Assembly: GCA_030272155.1 (NCBI GenBank)
Contig: CP126200.1
Location: 3,348,001-3,412,000, forward strand
Length of the DNA stretch: 64,000 nucleotides
From: Tetradesmus obliquus
Lineage: Eukaryota; Chlorophyta; Chlorophyceae; Sphaeropleales; Scenedesmaceae
Reading direction: 5' to 3'
Below, one piece after another: positions 42,758-53,900 of this stretch (positions within the stretch are counted from its first letter, which is position 1; each line of letters starts with the position of its first letter). Under the pieces are notes generated by a model, which saw only the letters and a list, made by a program, of their open reading frames with translations, searched no databases and was not told the origin of the DNA. Position numbers and translations under genes: made by a program.

Positions 42758-45006
42758 CTACGCCCACAGCGCCACTGCAGCAGCGACAGCCACAGCAGCA
42801 CCAGCAAAGCCCACAGCCCCCCTGCCGCCGCCTGCTGCACTCTTTGCCGCTGCTGGCGGCGCCGCACTGCTCGGCGCCGCAGCAGCAGCAGTGGCCTCTG
42901 CTGCCGGCGCTGCCTTAGCTGTTGCCGCTGCTGCTGCTGCTGTTGCATTTGCAGGCAGCTCAAGCCCCACGCCCTTCTCCTGCAGGTCGATCATGTCTTG
43001 GTGCATTGGTACTTGCACCTTGCCCCACTCGGAGCGTGGCCCGGGTGGTGGCAGCGCCTTGTTTTCAATGAGCCATTCATTGACCATGGGGATGGCACTA
43101 GGGGGCACCAGCGCCTGCGCAGCAAGTGGTGGACACCAGTTAGTTATGCATTCACCTCGGATCTTCAAATCCAGGAGCCGTATAAATGTGACTTTTAACA
43201 ACAGGGCGATGTTTCTTGATTGAGCTTTGCACCAGGTCGCGCTGCTATGCTGCTGCTGATCTAACGCAACAGCCCATCGCGCGCCTGCCTAAGCAACAGC
43301 ACGACCACTCGCCCGCAAACGCTCCTGCAGAACCCTACACAGCGCAGCCAGCAGCAGCACACAGCGGCAGCACACAGCAGCAGCACACAGCAGCAGCACT
43401 CCTGCCGCTAGCTCTGTACAGTGTCACTCACTGTGTTCATGATGTGCACGATGCAGCCGCCGGCCTTGATGTCTGCTCCTTCCAGCGGCACCGGGTAGTC
43501 TGGCCTGCTGTACACCTTGGGCGCGCCCCTGCAGTGCCACAGCAGGGACATGCAGCGCATATGCATGTTGAGATGCATGACACTGCAGCTGAAGGGCCAC
43601 TGAATGAGATACACCGCGCAAACCACATCTGTCATGCCAATTATTTGCCGTTTTCACAAAACAGTAGTTGCTCTTTGTGTCTTGCTGCTGACAGGGCCGC
43701 CGAAAAGAAACACTGCAGTACAGCCAACTTGTCGCATTGAAGCCCACGCCAGCTGTGCGCAGTCTGCAGCCCACCACATGCCCGTCATGCCATGACAGCC
43801 TGCAACCTGCATGCAGCGCCTGCGCTCCTGCTGCTGCTTCTGTTCAGGTTCGCAGCAAGTGCTTGCCTCACCGCACCAGCATAGAGCTGCCAGTTAGTGA
43901 ATTGCTGTTGCACTGCCAGGCTGCACATGCTGCATCCAGTGCTGTGGCCGTGCACGTAGCGTGCTGCTGCTGTTGCTCACTTGCGGTGCAGCACCCACAG
44001 CGTCTCCTTGGCGCGTGTATTCAGGGAGTCCAGCTTCATCAGGTCAGCACTGGTCAGAGCCTTGCCAGGGATGACTGCAAGCAGCAGCAGCAGCAGAGGC
44101 GAATGGAAGTTGACGAAGACGCATACATATGATTATCAAAGCGCTTGTCAAGTGCCGCAGGCGGTGTGTTGCTGATGGTGTCACCGGCATGCGCCTCTGT
44201 CCATTCTTCAGGCTATAACAGTTGTAAGGGTGCCATGGTGTCAACTGCGTGTCAGCTAGTCAGCCACTGCAACAGCAGTTCAGATTCTTGCTCACCATGG
44301 TAGTTGAAGGTGGCTGACTGCAGGCTGTCATTCTGTGCTGCGATGCCTGCATACTTGCCCAGCCTGCTGATGCTCTCCGTCATGGCTGAGTCACTCGGGG
44401 CAAAGAAGGTGCAGACTGTCTTGGGGTTTGACAGGTAAGCTGCCAGGTCTTCATTGGTGGCATTGATGAGGCTGAGCCCTTGCGATATGTTGGTGTATTT
44501 GTCTGCTAGGGCCATGACACTTGGGGCAGCTGGGGCTGCAGCAGAGCTGCATCCTGCAAAGCCTGCAGTAGTGTGTTGGGTAGAAGCAGTGTGTGTTTTG
44601 GTTAAGGTCAGCGCAACCGTATGAGCAATAGGCCCATGGGAGGATGTTGTGAGATGCACGGCATAAGCAGTGTTCGTTTACTTGTGGGCTCAGCCAAGCC
44701 AGCTGCTGGTTTAACACACATGCATGCGTGGCTTCCGGTCTGTGGTGGCGTACGCCGCATGAACACACCATGTAACCCCTCTATCTATCATGTGTGGTTT
44801 GCAGGTGGGTGGTACCGCTGTGGCAGCAGCAGACAGGTGATTGCGAAAAGCTAGTGCAGGGGCGCAGAGCATGGTGCTGCCGTTGCTGTATAACCTAGGT
44901 AAACAATCAAACCATTCAAAGCCGCGCACTGGCATGGATCAGCACTACTATCCCTGCTGCACTTCTCACCTGCCAAGAGCACTGCCAGCAGCAGTGCACT
45001 CTGCAT
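42758..45006 (-). CDS. Fasciclin (FAS1) domain protein, probably secreted and GPI-anchored (copy a)
   Basis: FAS1 proteins are extracellular adhesion or matrix proteins. Five exons on the minus strand (45006-44970, 44553-44296, 44074-43981, 43528-43432, 43114-42758) join to 280 aa. Exon 1 encodes the signal peptide MQSALLLAVLLAG. One FAS1 domain follows: SVMALADKYTNISQGLSLI, VCTFFAPSDSAM (H1 box), the YH motif as FNYHVIPGKALTSADL, and GGCIVHIMNTALVPPSAIP (H2 box). After WGKVQVPMHQDMIDLQEKGV the C-terminus is Ala/Pro-rich and ends in GAVGFAGAAVAVAAAVALWA, a hydrophobic tail typical of GPI-anchor signals. Downstream of, and paralogous to, the FAS1 gene at 46620-49690. Confidence 0.9.
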
Positions 45007-45209
45007 CCTGGTGACACTGCAGGTGACCAAGCACAACACCGCGGACAAACCGATTAGTAACTATCAACAGAGCGACCTGACGATCTGAGCAACGCAGGTG
45101 CTTCGCTGCACAGCTGCACCTTGTCAACGGTAAAGCACCAAACACAGCTGCAAAGGCCGAGTTCTGCCACCGAACTGAAAGACTAATTGAAAAGCTAGAA
45201 ACAGCAGTT

Positions 45210-45391
45210 TGTGTGCGTCCTACCTTGCAGGCAGCAACTCGCAGATCAACCAGCAAGAGGGCAAGTGCGAAGTGATTCAGCAGCCCACGGACCAGGACGA
45301 CTTTCACCGTTACGATGAGGTATCAAAGACTATGTATTTCGACGCGGCTGGAAGATGGGGGTTCCACGGTTTTGCCGCTGCCAAGCAGTAA
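45210..45391 (+). other. Orphan exon-like segment on the plus strand
   Basis: CTACCTTGCAG precedes an open stretch reading KCEVIQQPTDQDDFHRYDEV then SKTMYFDAAGRWGFHGFAAA and KQ-stop. It has an acceptor-like border and non-repetitive composition, but no upstream exon or start can be placed in the ~200 bp before the divergent FAS1 gene. The rest of 45007-46619 shows no gene. Confidence 0.25.
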
Positions 45392-46619
45392 CTTGTAAGT
45401 AACACCATGACAAGCTTTGGACAGCGTCCCCAGGACAGTGTCCTACTGGCCTGTGATGCGGCAGATGTTCAAAACCACGTGCTGTACCATGTAACGCCAG
45501 AGTTGCAAGCTTTAAGCCGGACAAGGGTCTTGAAGCAAGCCATTCATCTGCAACAAGTTGGCTCCATGCTGGTTCCCTTGTGCGGCTGCCAGTATCATTG
45601 ATCAGCCTGTATAAAGAATTGCAGGGAAGACAATACAGTCTGCAATACACAGCCTGGCTTATGTGCATGCCGGGACATCACACACCATGCTTACATGCTA
45701 TATGCAAACTCTCTGTGAACACCAATGCCATTACAGCTTGTGCACACGTGCATTACATGCTGTTGATCGCTGTCATGATGTGCACGTCACAGGTGTCACC
45801 ACTGGTGGACTTTTTAGTCACTCGGCAGCTGAGCTGCAGACACAACCTAATGCAATCACTCCGTCAAACCTCTACGACAATGTCTGGTGCGGCACAGGCA
45901 CAGCAACAGCACACTGGCCGCATGCCAGGGGCGATGCATGACCATGCCAAGGCGAGCAGTGCATGCTGGCAATTCAGCGCCGCGTAACAAGCAGCAGCAC
46001 TTTAAATAGAGCACAAAAACCTGTGGCCGCTTTCCACCAGGCTCCTTGATCAAAGCACACTTGTCTCATTCAGGCCACTCCGCATGTCATGACGATGCAT
46101 GTGACTTGTAAGCAGCTGCAGGCATTGGGTTTGCAGCAAGACCTGCCTGCCAAATCACACTGGTCAAACCTGCAAAAGCTGCTTGAGGAAACACGCCGAT
46201 ACAGACCATAAAACATACAACAGCTTTAATTTACGTTGTAATCCCAGCACACCAAGGGTGCCGCAGTAGAACGCGCAGGTCATTTGACGTCAAAATTAAA
46301 AATGCCCGATGGCTGTGCCATCACAGGTGGGGTGAGCTGTACACAGACTTAGCAGCTGCAAGCACCCACTCAAACCAACACATGCAGCACCTGGTGAAAT
46401 CACTCATGGTTTATCCAATCAGATTCTCTTCAACATATCCTCCAACGATGCACATCAGGGCTCCAACATGTACATGCTGCAATAAGCTGGCAACTCTGCA
46501 GTTTGAATGAGTTCTCAACCAGTTGTGAAGCTGCTCCTCCGCAATCTGCTGTGACAACCCTGCATGCATGCACATGCCGCTGGCATTAGATCCCTATAAG
46601 AACTTGCCTGCAAGCCCCG

Positions 46620-49600
46620 CTACAAAGCAAGCAGAAGCGCAGCAGCCGCAGCAGCAGCAACAATGCACCTGCCCGCTGCTGCGCTGCTTGCTCCAGATGT
46701 CGGCTTGCTGGCAGCCTCCTTTGTGGCAGCAGCAGCAGCAGGTGCGTCTGCTGCTGCTGCAGGGGCCTTTGCAGCCTCTTTTGCTGTGGCGGCACTTGGC
46801 AGGTCAGCCACCCAGGCAGATTTCGGTGAGTTGAGTGCGCCTGGCTTGCCTGCCTTCTGCTGCCAGTCCTCAAAGGTAGACAGCAGGCTGGGAGGAATGA
46901 GCGTCTGCATTTGGCACATAAAACATGATGCAGAAGTGTTACGAGGACAGTTGCTGTAATGCTCTGTGACGCATAGAAGGAGGCCTGCTGCTGAAGGGCG
47001 GGGTGGTGTGTCTCCTTATGCTGCAGTCACCACACTCTCAAAGCTTGCCAGCCTTGGGCTTGCAAGGTACATGCATGCCAGCAGCTTCCGCGCATGCCAG
47101 TCATGCAGCAGCAGGCGTCCTGATCAGGTCAACCCCATACCCATGCCAGCATGATACCAAGCGGGCACAAGATGTGCGTTGCCCAACATGGGGTGTGTGT
47201 GAGCTATGGCTGCACCGGCTATCATGCCGTGTCAGTGGCGTCCGAGCGAGGCAGTTTAGGGCAGCAGCAGTGCTGGGCAGCTCTCCCGAAGACTGCATGA
47301 GACCAGCCAACATGAGGTGTGATTGAGCCATGGCCGCACCTGTTCATCAATGATGTGCAGCACGCACTTGTTGCGCTTGTTGGGGATGTCAGCAATCTGC
47401 ACACGTTGCAGCCAAAGCACAGCAGCAATATCAGTTCTGATCAGCTGCGCAGTTGGTGAGCTGCAGCACAACATCATCAACTCTTAAAATTCAGAGAGGT
47501 TTTGTATCTGTGCCTTTCTCACCCAAACAGCTGTGGAGTGAGCACAGACGTGCCTAAGTCAAGGTCGCAACACCCCGTGCCTTGTTGCCAGGCTGTGCTG
47601 CCCTGTTTCTTTGCAAACTTTTGCACATGCAAAGCCAGGATCAACTGTAACAAGTGATGCCCTACTTTGCCTCCAAGCTTCACTTTTGTGGTCATACAAA
47701 CACCCAACACCCACCAGGGCACACATATACGTTTTGCAATGCAGGATGTTGTCACACTGCGCATACACACCTGGACAGGCACCACATACTTCTCTCCAAA
47801 CGCCACGTAGGGCTGACCACTGCAGAGGCAGCAGCAGGGCAGCAAGTCAGGCAGCTTCAGATGCAGTCAAATGACAGTGCACTGCAACCAGCAGACGCTC
47901 TGTTCCCAACATCCCTTGTGAACCAGCATGCGCCAGCTGCTCGCAGGTTGCGGCAGCAGCACATGCGCTGCCACATTACGGTGCTGCATCCTCCTGCCGC
48001 ACCCTCCTGCAACAGCAATCACACGCGTGCTGCCCAGCACACTCACTTGCGCTGCAGCAGCCAGATGGTCTGGTTAGCGCGAGTGGTGTATGGCACTGCC
48101 TTGCTGCCGTCCCCGAAGCCTGCTGCCTTGACGATGCTGCCAGGAATGACGTGGTGGTTCAGCACCAGCTCCTGCATGGTCTGGTTCTGCAGGAACAACC
48201 CTGCACCGCACGGGACACACAGTAAACACATGCATCTGGGTTTAACAGAGTGTGGATTGCCTGGCTGCCATATAACAAGAGAGAGGTTAAGCACCAGCCC
48301 CTCTGGATAATTAGGAACAGCCCTGCGCAGCACGGAACCCATCAAGATGCATGCAACTGTTTGTAATATGATTTCTAGACTAAGATATTTGTTGACGCTG
48401 CATGGTCGGGTGCTGCCGACATACCCCTGCCCAGCGCGAGACACACCAAAGGTGTACGTGAGCAACAGCACGCAGTTTCAACTAAACTGATTGATTGACC
48501 AACCAGAGCGGTGTCTAGGTCTACATGTCACTTGCCGTTTGTCAGACATGCCTGCTAGTGGCATGGCTGCACAACCACAGCAAGACTTTGAGTTGACTGG
48601 CTATTAGCTTGCCGTGCTGAGTTTGTGTGCATGCCATGATCACTGTGCTGAGTTTGTGTGCATGCCATGATCACTGTGCTGCCTGCTGCTTTGCTTGCAA
48701 GCTGTGCTATGCCAGCTATGGGTAGGCTGGCAAATGTGCTGCTGCAGCATGCACTGTCTGCTGTTTACACTGCCTATCGCCTGCTGCAACAGCTGTCACT
48801 CACCCACATATGAACCCAGGCCTGTCATGGTCTTCTGGATCGCCTGCAACCACAAAAGAACACGTCGGCTCAAATATCTGCAAACATCAGTGTGCAGGTC
48901 ACAGCTGCGTGGCGGGTGCAGGTCAGCCTGCAAGAGCGGCTTGGTCCTGCTCTGCTGAGCAAGCAAAGAGACTCACCCAGCTGCACGCCCTGGCTGTTCT
49001 TCTACCAGCTAGCTGGCGTATGAGGCTCCAGCGACAACTTCAAGCAATGGCAAACATACATGATGCAAGTGCAGGGTTGTGGTGTGCCAGGGCTGCGTTG
49101 CAGCCGTAGCAGTGTGGAGCTCAAGATTTTGTTTTTGAGATACCAGACACAGGCACTGATGCCAGCCAGCTGAATCCTGGCCATGCTAGGAGCTACCTAC
49201 ACGCATATACTGCTGCATTGTCTTCCAGTTGCAAAAGCAAGCGAGCGGGCTTGGCAGGCGTCCTCACCGTGTTGTCAGGTGCAAACATGGTGCATTCCGA
49301 GTCTGCCGCGTCTACATACTTGGCCATCTCTGTGGCGAAGAGGTTGACGTATCTGATCTCCTGAGACAGCTGAGGGAAAGTCTTGTCAGCTGTCATTGCT
49401 GTGGCGATGGTCTCCTTGTCTGTGGCCAGCCTGACAGCATGCACCAGGCTGCAGCCTGATACACACCAAACAGCAGCAACGGCAGCAGCAGGCTTGACAC
49501 CAAATGCGCGGGCGCATGCAAGGCAGTACTAGCCTCAGCTTTAGCACGAATGAAAACGAAACTATAGCGGTGCTCAAATGCGCCATACGCCTCGCAGAGA

Positions 49601-49690
49601 CGATTCGCAACATAATCAGCACTTGAGTCACTCACCGCATACTGCCAGCACGGACAGCAGCAGTCCGGATCTGAAACTTTTTCTCGCCAT
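46620..49690 (-). CDS. Fasciclin (FAS1) domain protein, probably secreted and GPI-anchored (copy b)
   Basis: Seven exons (49690-49636, 49455-49268, 48843-48804, 48200-48047, 47819-47771, 47396-47340, 46904-46620) give 275 aa. Exon 1 is a signal peptide (MARKSFRSGLLLSVLAVCG). The FAS1 domain reads TFPQLSQEIRYVNLFATEMA, CTMFAPDNTAIQKTMTGLGS, LVLNHHVIPGSIVKA, YVAFGEKYVVPVQIADI and KCVLHIIDEQTLIPPSLLS. The C-terminal part is Ala-rich and ends in [23 protein letters not shown], a likely GPI signal. Three intron positions and phases match copy a (after the signal peptide, after the RK following the YH region, and before the LxPPS segment), proving common descent; the others differ. Confidence 0.9.
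48290..48440 (-). repeat. Partial copies of the FAS1-b exon 4 start in the upstream intron
   Basis: On the plus strand, AGGAACAACCCTGCACCGCA (exon 4 start plus acceptor, ends ~48210) is echoed by AGGAACAGCCCTGCGCAGCA at ~48312 and by CCCCTGCCCAGCGCGAGACA at ~48424. Both lie on the acceptor side, i.e. upstream in gene direction. Confidence 0.7.
48614..48675. repeat. 31-bp perfect tandem duplication in a FAS1-b intron
   Basis: GTGCTGAGTTTGTGTGCATG CCATGATCACT occurs twice head to tail without differences, so it is recent. Confidence 0.95.
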
Positions 49691-50903
49691 TTTAGAGAAG
49701 TTAACCAAGTTAGGCGACAGCGGCAACCGCACACACAAGCAACAGACCAGGACAGCCCAGGCGGGCTCCTCCGACAGCTGATGTGCCAGATATCAGCAGC
49801 AAGAAGCCGACAGCCTTTTGGTAGAGCAAACATAAAAGTAGTCAAGCAGCTGGTTGTTGCCTCCGAATAGGCCCAAACCTCAGTCGTCCAACGCAGGTAG
49901 CACACAATAACATCGCTTTACGTTTGGTCGGCAGTTGCTTTGCATTGCACAAGTACAGCTGTAGGACGTCTTCAATTGTTTGCGTTTGCTCCGTTGATCA
50001 GCTAAAGTGCACGCAGGGACGCCCGAGGAACTCAGCATCACAGCTGGCGCCAAGTTGCGGTCAGCTTGCTGTGCAGCGACCGCCGCTGCTATACGCAATG
50101 TCCACAATGTCCAAAGTAACAGCGCATCCGCAGCACGATCCATATGCCTTGCAGCAGCTGGCACGCCTGCCGCTATCAACATCCCAGGGGTGGGATGACA
50201 GCACACAGCATGCCTGCCCTGACTCACCTGCAACATGACGCAGCATACACGAGTGCCTGCAACAGCTGCTGATAAGCCTGCTCGCCACGTACGTAGCACA
50301 CTACATGCCACGCCACATGAGGCGCACTGCACATAAACTACACACACGTAGGCAGCAGCAGCCGCAGCAGTGCAACAGCCGCAGAGACTCCACAGAGCCG
50401 AGTTGCATTCTGCCTTGCACATGCGCAGCATTGAGCCACAATGTCAACCACCACATGCTGCTGTGCTTGTGCGCTTGCTGCAGCCGATTGCACACAGATA
50501 AAACTGTCGCAGCAGCTGCTGCATTGCACACCAATATGCGCCATCATCCGCGCGTCCCGAAATCACTAAGCAGGCCAACCCCTGCTTCTATGTTCCACAT
50601 GCAGCTGTGCATCGTGCGTATAAGAACTTGATTGCACGCACAAGACAACAAATACGACTGCAGCGTATCCTGCAGCATGCTGCTGCTCTGCGCCCACAGC
50701 CCAGATAAACACAGACAGCCCTACTGCGGTAGGGGTTGTGACGCTGACGATGCTGCATGCTACAGCAATATCCGAGCACAGCCATGCACAAGGTACGTAT
50801 GTCAGATGGGGTGGAGCTGATTAGCTATAACCAGGTGTTACAGTCAGGTATTATAACCAGGTGTTACAACCAGGTGTTATAACCAGGTGTTATAACCAGG
50901 TGT
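49691..50903. other. Intergenic stretch between FAS1-b and the USP gene
   Basis: No gene seen; FAS1-b promoter and USP 3' flank. At 50827-50903 an 11-13-bp AACCAGGTGTTAT-type repeat (five to six units) adjoins the USP stop. Two units carry TTACA (50838, 50864), i.e. TGTAA on the transcribed minus strand, possible poly(A) signals 35-65 nt after the stop. Confidence 0.55.
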
Positions 50904-53900
50904 CTACCGCTTCTTCTTGCCCTTGCTGCCCTTTTTGCTGCTGCTGCCCTTCTTGCTGCCAGCCTGCTTTACACCCCCACCAGCTACCACACTGCCACCC
51001 CCACCACCTGCTGTTGCTGAATCCCCCAGCTCTACCCCATCCTGCCCTGCTGCTGCTGCTGCTGCTGCTGCTTCACCCTGCTGCTGCTGCTGCCTGCCAT
51101 GCCGCAGGCCCTGCATGGCCTGCTGCCCCGCACTGCTGTGCCGGCCAAAGAAGCTGTTCAGATCCATCTCACTCATGACAGCCCTCATGCTGCGCATTGG
51201 CACCAGCACAAGGCTGCTGTCGCTCTCGCTGCCGCTGCTGCTGGCTACATCCGGCCCACTGTCGGTTGAGTGCCAGTGCACTGTGCTGTCGGCAGCGTTG
51301 CTGCTGCTGCCGCTGCTGCCGCTGCTGCTGCCAGCTGCAGCTAGGTGCAGCTTCAAGCTGAGGACCTGCCGCCGCCTATACAGCTTGCCGCTCACAGCAG
51401 CAACAACCTGTGCGCCTGCTGCTGCTGCTGCTGTGCTATCTAGGGCAGCTGAAGCATCACTAGCAGCAGCACTGCCTGATCCAGCAGCAGCAGCTGCAGA
51501 GCCAGCTCCAAGCACAGGCAGCAGCGGCACCTCCAGGGCAGCAAACCTGCCAGGCACTTTGAGCAACAGCCGCTGCAGCTGCGGGCCAGCATTGACCACA
51601 TCCACACACACCTGAGAAGCTTGCTGCACGCCCGGCAGGTGTGCACGCAGCTGCAGCAGCTCGGGCCCGACACGCTTGAGGCTGTACACCACTGCTGGCA
51701 AGATGCTGCTGCCATTTACAGCTGCTCCTGTTACTGATTCTGCTGCTGCAGAGCCATCCTGCTGCTGCTGCTGCTGCTGCTGTTGTGTGTCGGCGGCTTT
51801 CCGGAATGAGCTGCTGCTGTCTGCGCTACTACCGATGCGTGAGTCATCCTGCTGCCGCTGCTCTGGGCTTTGTTGCTGCTGAGGTGTAGCTGCTGCCCCC
51901 GCTGCTGCTGCTGCTGCAGCCGAAGGCGTGGAGCAGCCCGAGCTGCCTGCACCAGCTGCTGCTACCCCAGGTGAGGATGACGTCAGTGATGCTGCCAGCT
52001 CCTCCTCATCTTTGCTGCTGCTGCTGGCAAGCTCATCCGCCATCCTCACAAGCGCTGCCGGCGCAGTTGACACCCGCGCCAGGTGCTCTGACGCCAGCGG
52101 CTGCTGTTGCTGCTGCATTGCTGCCTCCTCCGCTACTCCATTGACAGCAGCAGCGTCCTGCTGCTGCTGGTGCGGAGCTGCTGCTGCGGGTGTAAGTGGC
52201 CGTTGCCGCTTGTAGCCCGGCTGCGGGGCGGGCTTTGGCGTGTCACGCGTGTAGAACAGCATGTATGCATTCTGGCTGAGCACGCGTGAGGGGCTGGTGG
52301 GGGCCACTCGCGCATCATCGCAGATGTACCAGCGCCCGTCCGCTGTGCGCACAAAGCAGATGTAGTGCCCGAAGCTGGTGGAGTTCATCTGCGCAGCAGC
52401 AGCAGCAAACACGCAGCAGGGTCAGCACAGGCTGCAACAATGAAAACTGCTGGTGTTTGAGTGAGTTAGTAGCCAGGACCCACAATCAACACATCTCTCG
52501 TTTCAGCCTAGAAGCAAAATATTGTCTAGGAAGGCCGCACCTAGTCCAGGTGCACGATCACACCCGACAACGTTCAAATGACCGGCAGAGCAACAGATGT
52601 GAAGATGCAGTACACCGCAGAAGCAGGCAAACCTCTCCTCACCTGGTCCAGGTGCCGACGGTCACGCCTGTCAGCTGCCAGCCGACAACCCAGACCACCT
52701 CTTGACCCCGCCTCAACACAACACCATTACCGTGCATGCCATCAAGCCACCAACTCCAAAGCCAGCTGGCAGTCACGCTCACGATTCTATCAAATGAGTG
52801 GAAAAGGTGGCCGCACCTGGTCCAGGTGCACGATCACGCCGCTCAGCGTGTAAGTGACTGGGCCCTCGTCCATGGCCTGCTGCGCCATGAAGGGAGACAG
52901 GTCCAGCGCCTCGCCATACACCAGCACCTGCAGAGCCAGAAGACACAGCACCCAGCACGGCGCGTGGATCATCTGTGCAGACATAAACCCGAAGTGTTAC
53001 GTTTGCTGACACTTGTCGCCTGACAGATGCCGGAGTTCAGCTAGACAACATAACAAGTTGACTTACGCCAGCCCACTTGTGATTGAAGCAGACAGCTGCT
53101 CACACCCGCCGGCACTTGCATTCCTAACAACAATAACATACAGAAATGACAACAAAGTGACACCAAAGTAACAACAGCGCCCCGCACCTTGTTGATCTTG
53201 CCGAAGCGGCCCGTGCCGAAGCGCTTGAGGCACAGCACCAGGCTGTTGGGCGCCACCTCAAAGCGCGTGGAGCGGCACGCGCGGCAGCGCCGCCCGCAGC
53301 CGTCACACGCGTAGCGGTTGTCCCCGTCCAGAACCTCCTCTGCGGGGGTGCAGCAGCAGCAGCAGCAGCAAATCTGTTGAAACGCTTGTGGTGTTCTTGC
53401 AGCGTTGCCCGCAACTTCACACGCAAAGCGGTTGTTCCCATTCAGCAGCCTCCCCAGTGGGTGGACGGTTGTAACATAGTAACAGCAAGGATTGGCAGCG
53501 TAGAAACAACGTACGTCATGCAGGTGGTGGTGATGAGGCGCAATGGTGACATTCCACGGTAAGTAAGTAGGATTCCAGTCCCTACCTGCAGTGTGCCGCG
53601 CAAGTGCCAGCTGCGGGTCTGGCCATCACCCAGACACCGCCCATTACTAAACCTAAAAACTTACACCCACCTGCGGTGTGCCGCGCGAGTGCGTCCTCCA
53701 AGCGGTCCACCCCCCCCGGGCACCTCCAGCTGCAGGTCTGGCCACCACCCAGACACCAACCATTACTGAAGCTGAAACCTAAACACTAACACCTACCTGC
53801 GGTGTGCCGCGCGAGTGCATCTTCAAGCCGGTCCACGCCCCCAGGCACCTCCAGCTGCAGGTCTGGCCATCGCTCAGACACCTAGTTTTGCAGGATGCTA

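Noticed and set aside
43216-43740. 174-codon plus-strand frame
   Set aside because: Runs through introns and exons of the FAS1-a gene on the other strand.
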